The position numbers and the translations under genes were made by a program. A stretch of DNA of 64,000 nucleotides from Bradyrhizobium sp. KBS0727. Lineage in GTDB: Bacteria > Pseudomonadota > Alphaproteobacteria > Rhizobiales > Xanthobacteraceae. Location of the stretch: positions 5,265,501 through 5,329,500 of the forward strand of contig NZ_CP042176.1 of the NCBI RefSeq assembly GCF_005937885.2, written 5' to 3'. Shown here piece after piece: positions 26,048-34,410 of the stretch; the first letter of the stretch is position 1, and every line of letters starts with the position of its first letter. The notes below the pieces were generated by a model. It did no database searches. It was given only the letters and a program-made list of their open reading frames with translations, and was not told where the DNA came from.

Positions 26048-26503
26048 ATGAAAACCGAAATCGCCGGGATCACCCGGGCCAACGAGGGCATGCAGGGCAT
26101 CTCCTGGAACATCCTCGGCCAGACCTATGTACCGAAACACCTCACCGAGCATTCCTTCTCATGGCATGCGACCTTCCCGCCCGAGACCTTCGTGCCGCCG
26201 CATATTCATCCGGACCAGGACGAGTATCTCTACATCCTCGAAGGCAAGCTCGACTTCTTCCTCGACGGCGCCGAAACGCAAGGGTCGCCGGGCGATCTCG
26301 TGCGGCTGCCGATGGGCAAGCCGCATGGCATCTTCAACAAGTCCGGGCGGACTGCGAAAACGCTGTTCTGGGTGTCACCGACGCGCCGGCTCTACGATCT
26401 GTTCTGGGGTATCCACAACATGAAGGAACAGACCCCGGACGCCGTGGTGGCGCTGGCCGCCGAGCACAACATCCACTTCCTGCCGCCGCCTCCGGGGGCG
26501 TGA
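26048..26503 (+). CDS. Small single-domain cupin (paralog 1)
   Basis: A 151-residue cupin with a complete metal site: H52-x-H54-x4-E59 (HIHPDQDEYLYI) and H93 (GKPHGIFN). The ribosome binding site CGGAAGGAAA precedes the ATG. It aligns without gaps over its first 100 residues with the cupin at 32392-32841, including identical positions of all four metal ligands, so the two are paralogs bracketing the aminobenzoyl-CoA genes. Function unknown: a small dioxygenase, isomerase or sensor acting on the ring or ring-cleavage products are options. Confidence 0.85.
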   Translation: MKTEIAGITRANEGMQGISWNILGQTYVPKHLTEHSFSWHATFPPETFVPPHIHPDQDEYLYILEGKLDFFLDGAETQGSPGDLVRLPMGKPHGIFNKSGRTAKTLFWVSPTRRLYDLFWGIHNMKEQTPDAVVALAAEHNIHFLPPPPGA

Positions 26504-26513
26504 GCGCCTAACC

Positions 26514-26607
26514 CTCATGGTGAGGAGGCGCGTAGCGCCGTCTCGAACCATGAGGCCCCGATGTGGCCATCCTTCGAGACGCCGCTTCGCGGCTCCTCAG
26601 GATGAGG
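26514..26607. repeat. Intergenic palindromic repeat, family A copy 1
   Basis: A 94-bp element beginning CTCATGGTGAGGAGGCGCG and ending GCTCCTCAGGATGAGG, with internal inverted segments (CGTCTCGAACCATGAG and CATCCTTCGAGACG). The copy at 30509-30605 is nearly identical in opposite orientation. This family is familiar from Bradyrhizobium/Rhodopseudomonas-type genomes. Between convergent genes it may act as a terminator. Confidence 0.75.
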
Positions 26608-26620
26608 ATGAGAACGTGTG

Positions 26621-27874
26621 TTACGCCCGCACCGCCGCCAGCCCCAGCGTCGGCGCGGCAAATCCTGCCTTCGACGCATAGCCGCGCACGATCGCCTCAC
26701 GCTGGGCGTGGCTCAGCACCTTCTCGATATCGGTAAAGCCGTCGGGCGCCAGTTGCTCGACGGCGTCGATGACGCCCTCGGGCCCGCCGCGGCGGTTCGA
26801 GCGCACGATGTCGGCCGTCATCGGCAGGCGCTTCTGCTCGTAGGCCAGCAGCGCCTGACGCGGATGTTCGGCATGCGCCAGCGAATCCGCCAGCGCGCGG
26901 GCGTCGAGGATCGCCTGCGATGCCCCGTTTGAGCCGACCGGATACATCGGATGCGCGGCGTCGCCGAGCAGCGTGACCCGTCCCCAGGTCCAGTACGGCA
27001 AGGGATCGCGGTCGCAGCACGGATATTCGTAAAATTCCGGCGTCGCCGAGATCAGGCTGCGCGCATCAACATGCGGCACCTTGAACCGCTCGACATGCGG
27101 CATCAGTTCCTCGCGCTTGCCGAGGCGCGACCAGTCCTCGCGGCGCGGCGGCGGGGCGTTGTTCTCGCCAACCTTGACCAGCACCGCCCAGTTGGTCAGC
27201 CGGCTCGCCGGGCTCGATCCTTCGGCGATCGGATAGACCACGACCTTGGCATTTAAGCCGCCGGCGACGATCATCGAGTTGCCGGTCAGGAACGCCGGCC
27301 AGTCGCGCGCGCCGCGCCACAACATCAGGCCGTTCCAGCACGGCGGGCCCTCGTCCGGAAACAGCATCTCGCGCACGCGCGAATGGATGCCGTCGGCGCC
27401 AACAAGCACGTCGCCCTGCGCGGTCTTGACGTGCGACCCGGTGCGGTCGAAGAAATGCGCGATCACGCCGCCTTCATGCTGCGCGAAGGCGCCGAGCCGG
27501 CAACCGGTGTGGATCGCTTCCCTGCCCAGCCGTTCCTCGACGGCGCGATGAATGACGCTCTGCAGACGGCCGCGGTGGATCGAGAACTGCGGCACGTCGT
27601 GACCGGCCCCGAGGCCGCGCGGCTCGCGCCAGACCTCCTGGCCGTGGCGATTGAGGTAATACAATTCATCAGTGCGGATCGCGGCAGCATCCAGCCGATC
27701 CAGTAGCCCAAGACCGGCCAGTTCGCGGATCGCATGCGGCAACGTGTTGATGCCGACGCCGAGTTCGCGGATGGTATCGGACTGTTCGAACAATTCGCAG
27801 TCGATGCCGCGCGCGCGCAGCATCAGCGCCGTGGTAAGGCCCCCGATGCCGCCTCCGACGATGATCGCCTTCAT
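26621..27874 (-). CDS. FAD-dependent aromatic monooxygenase (PhzS-like)
   Basis: A 417-residue group A flavoprotein monooxygenase: GxGxxG motif GGGIGGLTTALMLRARG, then SIHRGRLQSVIHRAV, and the FAD/NADPH motif VTLLGDAAHPMYPVGSNGASQ. The start MKAIIVGGG at 27874 gives the usual N-terminus; MSGVEW in front is unlikely. Members resemble phenazine hydroxylase PhzS and salicylate hydroxylase. The substrate may be a free hydroxy- or amino-aromatic acid of this regulon. It lies between repeats, downstream of the monooxygenase/reductase gene, in the same direction. Confidence 0.82.
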   Translation of the reverse strand: MKAIIVGGGIGGLTTALMLRARGIDCELFEQSDTIRELGVGINTLPHAIRELAGLGLLDRLDAAAIRTDELYYLNRHGQEVWREPRGLGAGHDVPQFSIHRGRLQSVIHRAVEERLGREAIHTGCRLGAFAQHEGGVIAHFFDRTGSHVKTAQGDVLVGADGIHSRVREMLFPDEGPPCWNGLMLWRGARDWPAFLTGNSMIVAGGLNAKVVVYPIAEGSSPASRLTNWAVLVKVGENNAPPPRREDWSRLGKREELMPHVERFKVPHVDARSLISATPEFYEYPCCDRDPLPYWTWGRVTLLGDAAHPMYPVGSNGASQAILDARALADSLAHAEHPRQALLAYEQKRLPMTADIVRSNRRGGPEGVIDAVEQLAPDGFTDIEKVLSHAQREAIVRGYASKAGFAAPTLGLAAVRA

Positions 27875-27919
27875 CCACTCAACTCCACTCAACGCAAACT
27901 CAAAACCGCGGCTCTCTTA

Positions 27920-28045
27920 CCTCGCCCCGCTTGCGGGGAGAGGTCGGCGCCCTTGCGCCGGATGAGGGGGTACCGAACTCACGGCGATCTCGCCCGTTGA
28001 GAGAGCCCCTCACCCAACCCTCTCCCCGCAAGGGCGGAGCGAGGG
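27920..28045. repeat. Intergenic palindromic repeat, family B
   Basis: Long imperfect inverted repeat: the left arm begins CCTCGCCCCGCTTGCGGGGA and the right arm is CTCTCCCCGCAAGGGCGGAG and following. It is a common Bradyrhizobium-type intergenic element. It separates the genes at 26621 and 28072 and could fold as a strong hairpin that limits read-through. Confidence 0.7.
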
Positions 28046-28071
28046 AAGAACGAGCCAGCGTGCCACCCGGC

Positions 28072-30420
28072 CTATTCGGCTGCAAGCGGCTTTGTCGCCT
28101 CCGCCTTCAGCTCCGCCCGTGTTTTCGGCTTACCCTTAATTTTGAGGTCGTCGAAATCCTGCCGGTCGCGAACACTGTTGCGGAAAATCTGCTCCTTGCC
28201 GGGCAGATATTGCTGCGGACAGGCGATATCGGCGCCATACCAGGCCGCCGCCCGCATCGTGAACGACGGATCGACCAGATGCGGCCGGCCCAGCGCCACC
28301 AGGTCGGCGCGCCCGGCGGCGAGGATGGTGTTGACCTGGTCCGACGTGGTGATGTTGCCGACGCACATGGTGGCGACCCGGGCCTCGTTGCGGACCTGTT
28401 CGGAGAACGGCGTCTGGAACATCCGCCCGTAGACCGGCTGGGCGTCGCGCACGGTCTGGCCGGTGGAAACGTCGATCAGGTCGACGCCGGCCTCGCCGAA
28501 CGCACGCGCGACCGCGACCGCGTCATCGCCGGTGATGCCGCCTTCGGCCCAGTCGGTCGCGGAGATCCGCACCGACATCGGCTTGTGCGCGGGCCAGGCC
28601 GCGCGCATCGCCGCAAACACTTCCAGCGGATAGCGCAGCCGGTTGGCGAGCGTGCCGCCATAGTCATCCGTCCGCGTGTTGGTCAGCGGCGAAATGAAAC
28701 TCGCCAGCAGATAGCCGTGGGCGCAGTGCAGCTCCAGCATATCGAAGCCGCAGGCTTCGCCGCGTTCGGTCGCGGCGACGAACTCGGCCTTGACGTGGTC
28801 CATCGCGGCGCGATCCAACTCGCGCGGCACCTGGCTATCCGGGAAGTAAGGGATCGGCGACGCCGACACCGTGTCCCAGCCGCCCTGTTCCAGTGGCCGG
28901 TCCATGCCCTCCCACATCAGTTTGGTCGCGCCCTTGCGGCCGGCATGACCCAACTGCAGGCAGATTTTGGCGGCGGAATTGGCGTGAACGAAATCGACAA
29001 TGTGCGTCCACGCCGCCTGCTGCTCGTCGTTCCACAACCCGGTGCAGCCGGGCGTGATCCGGGCGTCGCGGCCGACACAGGTCATCTCGGTGAAGATCAA
29101 ACCCGCCCCGCCGATCGCACGCGACCCGTAATGCACGAGGTGAAAATCGCCGGGCATGCCCTCGTTCGCCGAGTACATGCACATCGGCGACACCACCGCG
29201 CGGTTCGCCACTTCCATCTCGCGCAGCCGGAGCGGCTGGAACATCGGCGCTACCGGCTTGTCGAGATCGACGTCAAATCCTTTTGAGCGAACCTGCGTCG
29301 CAAAGGCCCTGTCGACCTCGCGGACAAATTCCGGCGCCCGCAGCGTCAGGTTATCGTAGGTGATGGCCTTGGCGCGGGTCATGACGCCGAACGCAAACTG
29401 TACGGGATCGAAATCCCAGAACCGGTCGACATGCTCGAACCAGACCAGCGACACGTCGGCGGCGTGTTGGGTCTTCTCGACCTCCTCGCGGCGGCCCTGC
29501 TCATACTTCTGTAAAGCGCCTTCCACCGTCGGCGCCTGCGCCATCGCGTCGCCAAGCGCGATCGCGTCCTCCATCGCAAGCTTGGTGCCGGAGCCGATCG
29601 AGAAGTGCGCGGTCGCCTTGGCATCGCCGAGCAGCACCATGTTGCCTTTGACCCAGCGCTGGCTGCGGATCATCGGAAAATTGCGCCACATCGAGCGGTT
29701 GGTCAGCAGCGGATGGCCGTCGAGGAACCAGCCAAAGATCTCTGCCATGCGATCGGCGGATTGCCGTTCGCTCAACCCTTCGAGGCCTGCCCGCGCAAAG
29801 GTCTCGGCATCGGTCTCAAAGATCCAGGTCGAGCGACCGGCCTCGTATTGATAGGCGTGGGCAATGAACGGCCCCCACTCGGTCTCCTGGAAGATGAAGG
29901 TGAAGGCGTCCAGCGGCCGGGTCGAGCCCATCCAGGCGAACTTGTTGGAGCGCAGGTCGACTTCGGGCTGGAAATGATCGGTGTATTTGTCGCGGAAGCG
30001 GCTGTTGATGCCGTCGGCCAGCACCACGAGATCGGCATCGGCAAACCTGCTCTCGTCGTCGATATCGGTTTCGAACTTAAGCGTCACGCCGAGTTCTCGG
30101 GCGCGCTCCTGCAGGATCAGCAGCAGCATGCGGCGCGAGCAGCCGCAAAAGCCGTTGCCGCCGACCCGATGTACGGTGCCGCGGAAATGCACGGCGATAT
30201 CGTCCCAATAGGCGAATTCCTGGGTGATGCGGCGGTAGCTCGGCGGATCGTACTTTTCGAAGTTATCCAGCGTCGCATCGGAGAACACCACGCCGAAACC
30301 AAAGGTGTCATCGGCGCGGTTGCGCTCATAGACGGTGATCTCGGCCTGCGGCCGCTGCTTCTTCAAAAGGATCGCGGCATAGAGACCGGCCGGTCCGCCA
30401 CCGATTATCGCGATCTTCAT
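28072..30420 (-). CDS. Bifunctional 2-aminobenzoyl-CoA (or salicylyl-CoA) monooxygenase/reductase
   Basis: A 782-residue fusion. Residues 1 to about 370 are an FAD monooxygenase ([37 protein letters not shown]). Residues from about 395 to 740 are an Old Yellow Enzyme-type FMN reductase ([57 protein letters not shown]). This architecture is that of 2-aminobenzoyl-CoA monooxygenase/reductase of Azoarcus evansii, which hydroxylates and partly reduces the ring in one protein; related fusions are named salicylyl-CoA 5-hydroxylase. A perfect-armed MarR box lies 35 bp upstream. It supplies the key step for the CoA ligase and enoyl-CoA hydratase in this regulon. Confidence 0.92.
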   Translation of the reverse strand: MKIAIIGGGPAGLYAAILLKKQRPQAEITVYERNRADDTFGFGVVFSDATLDNFEKYDPPSYRRITQEFAYWDDIAVHFRGTVHRVGGNGFCGCSRRMLLLILQERARELGVTLKFETDIDDESRFADADLVVLADGINSRFRDKYTDHFQPEVDLRSNKFAWMGSTRPLDAFTFIFQETEWGPFIAHAYQYEAGRSTWIFETDAETFARAGLEGLSERQSADRMAEIFGWFLDGHPLLTNRSMWRNFPMIRSQRWVKGNMVLLGDAKATAHFSIGSGTKLAMEDAIALGDAMAQAPTVEGALQKYEQGRREEVEKTQHAADVSLVWFEHVDRFWDFDPVQFAFGVMTRAKAITYDNLTLRAPEFVREVDRAFATQVRSKGFDVDLDKPVAPMFQPLRLREMEVANRAVVSPMCMYSANEGMPGDFHLVHYGSRAIGGAGLIFTEMTCVGRDARITPGCTGLWNDEQQAAWTHIVDFVHANSAAKICLQLGHAGRKGATKLMWEGMDRPLEQGGWDTVSASPIPYFPDSQVPRELDRAAMDHVKAEFVAATERGEACGFDMLELHCAHGYLLASFISPLTNTRTDDYGGTLANRLRYPLEVFAAMRAAWPAHKPMSVRISATDWAEGGITGDDAVAVARAFGEAGVDLIDVSTGQTVRDAQPVYGRMFQTPFSEQVRNEARVATMCVGNITTSDQVNTILAAGRADLVALGRPHLVDPSFTMRAAAWYGADIACPQQYLPGKEQIFRNSVRDRQDFDDLKIKGKPKTRAELKAEATKPLAAE

Positions 30421-30454
30421 CAGCGCCTCCGAAGCAGGCTATCGGGTCATTCCA

Positions 30455-30476
30455 ATTACTTTAAGCCTAAAGTAAT
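30455..30476. promoter_or_regulatory. MarR-type operator, copy 4 (monooxygenase/reductase promoter), best palindrome
   Basis: ATTACTTTA-N4-TAAAGTAAT, perfect 9-bp arms, 35 bp upstream of the monooxygenase/reductase start. It defines the consensus for the copies at 23191, 24681 and 32278. Confidence 0.75.
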
Positions 30477-30508
30477 TTTTCGGCAAGGCCCGCCACACCC
30501 TCCGCCCC

Positions 30509-30605
30509 CATCCTGAGGAGCGGCCACTTGGCCGCGTCTCGAAGGATGGGCCACATCGGGGCTTCATGGTTCGAGACGGCGCTGACGCGCCTCCTCACCA
30601 TGAGG
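30509..30605. repeat. Intergenic palindromic repeat, family A copy 2
   Basis: Inverted copy of the element at 26514-26607, differing at a few positions and with small length changes near the hairpin tips. It separates the monooxygenase/reductase promoter from the enoyl-CoA hydratase stop. Confidence 0.75.
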
Positions 30606-30610
30606 GCTCC

Positions 30611-31447
30611 TCAATTCCCCTGGAACGCCGGCGTCCGCTTGTTCGAGAACGCCTCGAACGCGCGAGCAAAATCTTCCGTGGTCATGCAGAGCGCCTGCGC
30701 CACCGCTTCGGCCTCGATCGCCTCTTCCACCGACATCGCCCATTCCATCGCCAGCATACGCTTGGTCATGGTGTTGGCGAAGGTGGGACCGTCGGAAATC
30801 TGCTTCGCCAGCACCTGTGCCTGTGCCAGCACGGCGTCCTGCGTCACGATCCGGCTGAAAAAGCCCCAGCGCTCGCCTTCCTCAGCGGTCATGAAGCGGC
30901 CGGTATAGAGCAGTTCGGAAGCGCGGGACTGTCCGATGATGCGCGGCAGGATCGCACAGGCGCCCATGTCGCAACCCGCGAGCCCAACCTTGTTGAACAG
31001 GAACGCGACCTTGGCGCCGACAGCGGCCAGCCGCAGGTCGGAGGCCATGGCGATGATCGCACCGGCGCCGGCGCAGATGCCTTCGACGGCTGCGACGATC
31101 GGCTGCGGACACGCCCGCATCGCCTTGACCAGATCGCCGGTCATGCGGGTAAACGCGGTCAGACCCTTGGTGTCCATCTGCACCAGCGGACCGATGATCT
31201 CGAACACGTCGCCGCCGGACGAGAAATTGCCGCCGGCACCGGACACGACGATGGTTTTCACCTCATCGTCCATCGCGCAGGCGCGGAAGAAATCGGTGAG
31301 TTCGCGATAGCTCTCGAAGGTCAGCGGATTCTTCCGCTCGGGACGATTGAGCGTCACGGTGGCGACACCACCGACCACGGCGAGCAGGAAATGTTTTGGC
31401 GAATAATCCGCCAGCGGCAGTGTCACGGGGTTGGCGGGTCTGCTCAT
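30611..31447 (-). CDS. Enoyl-CoA hydratase/isomerase family protein
   Basis: A 278-residue crotonase-fold protein: [31 protein letters not shown] (first oxyanion-hole segment), [20 protein letters not shown], and [20 protein letters not shown]. It hydrates or isomerises enoyl-CoA. In this regulon it would act on the partly reduced ring CoA thioester or its open-chain product. It follows the SDR gene by 35 bp in one transcript. Confidence 0.88.
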   Translation of the reverse strand: MSRPANPVTLPLADYSPKHFLLAVVGGVATVTLNRPERKNPLTFESYRELTDFFRACAMDDEVKTIVVSGAGGNFSSGGDVFEIIGPLVQMDTKGLTAFTRMTGDLVKAMRACPQPIVAAVEGICAGAGAIIAMASDLRLAAVGAKVAFLFNKVGLAGCDMGACAILPRIIGQSRASELLYTGRFMTAEEGERWGFFSRIVTQDAVLAQAQVLAKQISDGPTFANTMTKRMLAMEWAMSVEEAIEAEAVAQALCMTTEDFARAFEAFSNKRTPAFQGN

Positions 31448-31482
31448 GGGTTCTCCCTAGCATTATGGTTGTTGTTGCCGCT

Positions 31483-32244
31483 TCAGACTTCGCCGCCAGC
31501 CACCGCGATGGCTTGTCCGGTGATGGCGGCAGCACCTTCGCCGCACAGCCACAGCACGGCGTCAGCGACTTCCTGTGGCGTCACGAGGCGTCCTTGCGGG
31601 TTGTGTTTCGACAATTCGGCCACCGCCTGCTCGCGGCCGCGGCCGGTCTTCTTCATGATGTTGTCGATCGAGCCTTCGAGCAGATCGGTCTCGGTGAACC
31701 CGGGACAAACCGCATTGACGGTGACGCCGCTCCTCGCCGTCTCCAGCGCCAGCGAGCGCACCAGGCCGATCACCGCATGCTTGGCGGCGCTATAGGCGCT
31801 GACATAGGCATAGCCCTTGAGACCCGCCGTCGATGCAATCGCGACAATCCGGCCGTGGCGGCGCTCGATCATACCGGGCAGCACCGCCTGCGTGGCATGC
31901 ACCACGCCCATGAAATTGACGTCCATCATCCGCTGGAACAGTGCCGCCTCGGAGCGGCCGAAGGGGGCGGATTCCGCAGCCCCGGCATTGGCGACCAGGA
32001 TGTCGATCGGCTGGCGGCGAGCCGCTTCCGCGATCACCGATTTCACCGAAGCCTGATCGGCAACATCGGCCACTTCGGCGAACTGCGCCGCGCCCGATGC
32101 AACGGCCTCATCAAGCGTGGCGCGATTGCGGCCGAGAATGGTGACCGTCGCACCCGCCTCTGTCAGCGCCGCGGCCACCGCACGGCCGATGCCGCGCCCG
32201 CCACCGGTGACGAGCGCATGGGAGGAACGCGAAAGTTTCGACAT
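31483..32244 (-). CDS. SDR family 3-hydroxyacyl-CoA dehydrogenase-like protein
   Basis: A 253-residue short-chain dehydrogenase: TGGGRGIGRAVAAAL (NAD(P) site), NAG motif in LVANAGAAES, catalytic Ser with Y-x3-K in SAYSAAKHA, and VNAVCPGFTETDL. It likely oxidises the 3-hydroxyacyl-CoA made by the enoyl-CoA hydratase next door. A MarR-type box lies 33 bp upstream. First gene of a two-gene operon. Confidence 0.88.
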   Translation of the reverse strand: MSKLSRSSHALVTGGGRGIGRAVAAALTEAGATVTILGRNRATLDEAVASGAAQFAEVADVADQASVKSVIAEAARRQPIDILVANAGAAESAPFGRSEAALFQRMMDVNFMGVVHATQAVLPGMIERRHGRIVAIASTAGLKGYAYVSAYSAAKHAVIGLVRSLALETARSGVTVNAVCPGFTETDLLEGSIDNIMKKTGRGREQAVAELSKHNPQGRLVTPQEVADAVLWLCGEGAAAITGQAIAVAGGEV

Positions 32245-32277
32245 CCGTTGGCCTTCCCGCGAAAGAACGCTTCTGCA

Positions 32278-32299
32278 TATATTTTAAACTTCAAGCATT
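32278..32299. promoter_or_regulatory. MarR-type operator, copy 3 (SDR / cupin divergent promoters), weak
   Basis: A 22-bp site, TATATTTTAAA-CTTCAAGCATT, sharing the TTTA-N4-TCAAGCA part with the copy at 24681 but with a poorer left arm. Its placement between the divergent SDR (32244) and cupin (32392) genes supports it more than its sequence does. Confidence 0.4.
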
Positions 32300-32391
32300 G
32301 GCAAGGAAGCGTCCCCCCCCCCTGCCGACATGCTTGACAGCAAGCCGGCCGAGGCTAGCGTCGTCCCTTCAACAACGAAGGGATCGGCAAC

Positions 32392-32841
32392 ATGGCGGCG
32401 CTCGAAAAAGGCATCACGCGGAACGGCACCGGCTATTCCGGCAAGACCTGGAACATCCTTGGACAGGTCTATTTTCCGAAAGCCGTCACCGACTCGACCT
32501 TTGCGTTCGAGACCAACAGCGACCCGGGCCAGTTCGTACCGGTTCATATCCATCCGACTCAGGACGAATTCATCCTGGTGCAGGACGGCATGCTCGACCT
32601 GAAGCTCGACGGCGTCTGGGTTCAGGCCAAGGCCGGCGACCTGGTCCGGTTGCCGCGCGGCATTCCGCACGGCTATTTCAATAAATCGGACAAGCCGGCG
32701 CGGGCGTTGTTCTGGGTTTCGCCGACCCAGAAGCTGGAGGCGCTGTTCAACCAGTTGCACGACCTGACCGACGTCGCCGAAATCGTGCGCATCTCGGCCG
32801 AGCATGAAGTGAATTTCCTGCCGCCGGAAGCGAACGAGTGA
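32392..32841 (+). CDS. Small single-domain cupin (paralog 2)
   Basis: A 149-residue cupin, paralog of the protein at 26048-26503. Metal ligands H52, H54, E59 (HIHPTQDEFILV) and H93 (GIPHGYFN) are at the same residue numbers. Shared blocks include KTWNILGQVYFPK, AGDLVRLPRG and LFWVSPTQKL. It is divergent from the SDR gene, with a shared weak MarR-type site between. Role unknown. Confidence 0.85.
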   Translation: MAALEKGITRNGTGYSGKTWNILGQVYFPKAVTDSTFAFETNSDPGQFVPVHIHPTQDEFILVQDGMLDLKLDGVWVQAKAGDLVRLPRGIPHGYFNKSDKPARALFWVSPTQKLEALFNQLHDLTDVAEIVRISAEHEVNFLPPEANE

Positions 32842-32851
32842 AGGCGCCCGC

Positions 32852-32935
32852 CGTCATTGCGAGCGAAGCGAAGCAATCCATGCCGCCGCGAAACAAGTAT
32901 AGATTGCTTCGTCGCAAGTGCTCCTCGCAATGACG
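32852..32935. repeat. Intergenic inverted repeat, family C copy 1
   Basis: CGTCATTGCGAG at 32852 and CTCGCAATGACG at 32935 close an 84-bp element with inner GAAGCAATCC/GATTGCTTC arms. A second copy is at 45423-45508. It lies between the convergent cupin and amidohydrolase genes. Confidence 0.75.
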
Positions 32936-32948
32936 CTGCGCCAATCAG

Positions 32949-33845
32949 TCAAATCCGATAAAGCCTCGCCGCGGTGTCGTGCAGGATGGCAGACTGCTCG
33001 GCCTCGTCGAGATGCGCGATAGCATTGCGGAAGGTCCGGTACAAAGTGCCGTAGTCCGTCCACAGTTTCTCGATCGGAAAATTGCTGCCGAAGAAACAGC
33101 GATCCGCGCCGAACAACGCCACAGTCTCCCTCACGATCGGACCGATGACATCGTCGCGGCAGGCATGAACGAAGGTGCCAAGCCCGGAGAGCTTGACGTT
33201 GACGTTGCGGCATTGCGCCAACGCGGCCATGCCGTCGCGCCACAGCTGCCAGCCCGCAGGCGACATGTCTTCCAGCATGCCGGCGTGTTCGAGCACGAAT
33301 ACCGTATCCGGGAACCCGCGCGCAAGCGCCGCGCCATCGGCCATCTGGCTCGCAAAGATCTGCAGTTCGAACAGCAGGCCGTGATCGGAAAGGCGCGCCA
33401 GTCCGCGGCGCCAATCGGCGTCCTTCATGACGTCGAGCCGCGGCGCAAAGCGATATTGCGGATTTTCGTGCCAATGCAGTTGCTGGCGAATCCCGCGCGT
33501 GGCCGGCAAATCAGCGAGACGGCGCAGCAACGAACCGGCGTCGGAATCGGCCAAGTCGGCATGCGCGACGTTGGCGTGCGGCCAGCCGGTCTCGTCGGCC
33601 ACCGACTGCACCCACCGCGCTTCGTCAAAACTCTTGCCCGCGGGCCAGTTGGTCTGGATGTAGATCGATTTGACGATATCGCAGCCGGCCATGTCGCTGC
33701 GGTATTCGGAGATCGGATAGTCGCGGCAGATCGGCTGATAGGGCCCGAAGATCCGCGGCACCTGCGGCCCCGCAAGCCAGGGCAGATCGTTCAGCCGCCA
33801 GATGTGATGGTGGGCGTCGATGGTCGGAACAGGCTTCATGGGCAT
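32949..33845 (-). CDS. Amidohydrolase family lactonase (fuconolactonase/PDC hydrolase-like)
   Basis: A 298-residue TIM-barrel hydrolase starting with the metal motif IDAHHHIWRL and containing QQLHWHENP, FELQIFASQM, FVLEHAGM and FGSNFPIEKLW, typical of COG3618 enzymes that open sugar lactones or pyrone dicarboxylates. The neighbouring carboxymuconolactone-decarboxylase-like gene lies 3 bp upstream in the same direction, so they form an operon. The substrate is unknown; the divergent operon encodes sugar-acid-type dehydrogenases. Confidence 0.83.
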   Translation of the reverse strand: MPMKPVPTIDAHHHIWRLNDLPWLAGPQVPRIFGPYQPICRDYPISEYRSDMAGCDIVKSIYIQTNWPAGKSFDEARWVQSVADETGWPHANVAHADLADSDAGSLLRRLADLPATRGIRQQLHWHENPQYRFAPRLDVMKDADWRRGLARLSDHGLLFELQIFASQMADGAALARGFPDTVFVLEHAGMLEDMSPAGWQLWRDGMAALAQCRNVNVKLSGLGTFVHACRDDVIGPIVRETVALFGADRCFFGSNFPIEKLWTDYGTLYRTFRNAIAHLDEAEQSAILHDTAARLYRI

Positions 33846-33848
33846 GCG

Positions 33849-34250
33849 CTAGGTTTCGGCCGCCGGGTCGGAAGCCGGCACTTCGCCGAAAATCTGCGCC
33901 GCGATCCGGTTGGTTTCGATTGCCGCCGGCACGCCGCAATACATCGCCACCAGCAGCAGCACATCCTGCACCTGCTCCTTGGTGCAGCCGTTCGCCAGCG
34001 CGCCCTTGGCATGGACGCGAAATTCGGCAGGCTTGCCGCTGGCCGCGGTGATGCCCAGCATCACCAGGCTGCGAATATCGCTGGAAAGGCCGGAGCGCTC
34101 CCAGACATCGCCATAGACGTAGGCGTTGATGATGTTCTGCAGCGGCGCGCCGAATTCGCCGGCCGCCGCCATCCGCTTCTCGACGTCGGCGTCGCCGAAC
34201 ATCGCCTTGCGCCGGCGCAAGCCGCGCGCGTACATTTCGCTGGTGTCCAC
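33849..34250 (-). CDS. Carboxymuconolactone decarboxylase (CMD/AhpD-like) family protein
   Basis: A 133-residue all-helical protein. The segment ERSGLSSDIRSLVMLGITAASGKPAEFRVHAKGAL and the later GCTKEQVQDVLLLVAMYCGVPAA match the CMD family. The family covers gamma-carboxymuconolactone decarboxylases and peroxidase-like proteins. Here the AhpD C-x-x-C pair is absent, so a decarboxylase/lactone-type role is more likely. First gene of the two-gene operon with the amidohydrolase. Confidence 0.8.
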   Translation of the reverse strand: MDTSEMYARGLRRRKAMFGDADVEKRMAAAGEFGAPLQNIINAYVYGDVWERSGLSSDIRSLVMLGITAASGKPAEFRVHAKGALANGCTKEQVQDVLLLVAMYCGVPAAIETNRIAAQIFGEVPASDPAAET

Positions 34251-34270
34251 GTTTGGCTCCCGGTGAACGA

Positions 34271-34286
34271 TTTATACGGTCAAATA
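34271..34286. promoter_or_regulatory. Operator-like element, left copy (forward)
   Basis: TTTATACGGTCAAATA, 20 bp upstream of the CMD-like gene. Its reverse complement recurs at 34344-34359 with 15 of 16 positions identical, giving two inverted copies inside one divergent promoter region. Confidence 0.55.
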
Positions 34287-34335
34287 TACAGGTTCGACCG
34301 AACAGGGATAGCTTTATTCGCCGCATTGTTCTTGC

Positions 34336-34359
34336 GACAAATCTATTTGTCCGTATAAA
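34336..34359. promoter_or_regulatory. Operator-like element, right copy, overlapping a perfect palindrome
   Basis: GACAAAT-CT-ATTTGTC (34336-34351) is a perfect 7-bp inverted repeat. It overlaps the inverted copy (34344-34359) of the element at 34271-34286. It lies 52 bp upstream of the binding-protein gene. The UTRA-type GntR regulator of the same operon is the natural candidate to bind here. Confidence 0.55.
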
Positions 34360-34410
34360 GTTTTGGACGGGTCCGAGAGAGATCCCGCTGATAAATGCCG
34401 GGAGCACGCG

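Noticed and set aside
24089-26152. A 687-codon minus-strand frame across the ABC binding protein
   Set aside because: It is the antisense of the LivJ-type gene and then runs out of frame through the MarR gene; no domain is readable.
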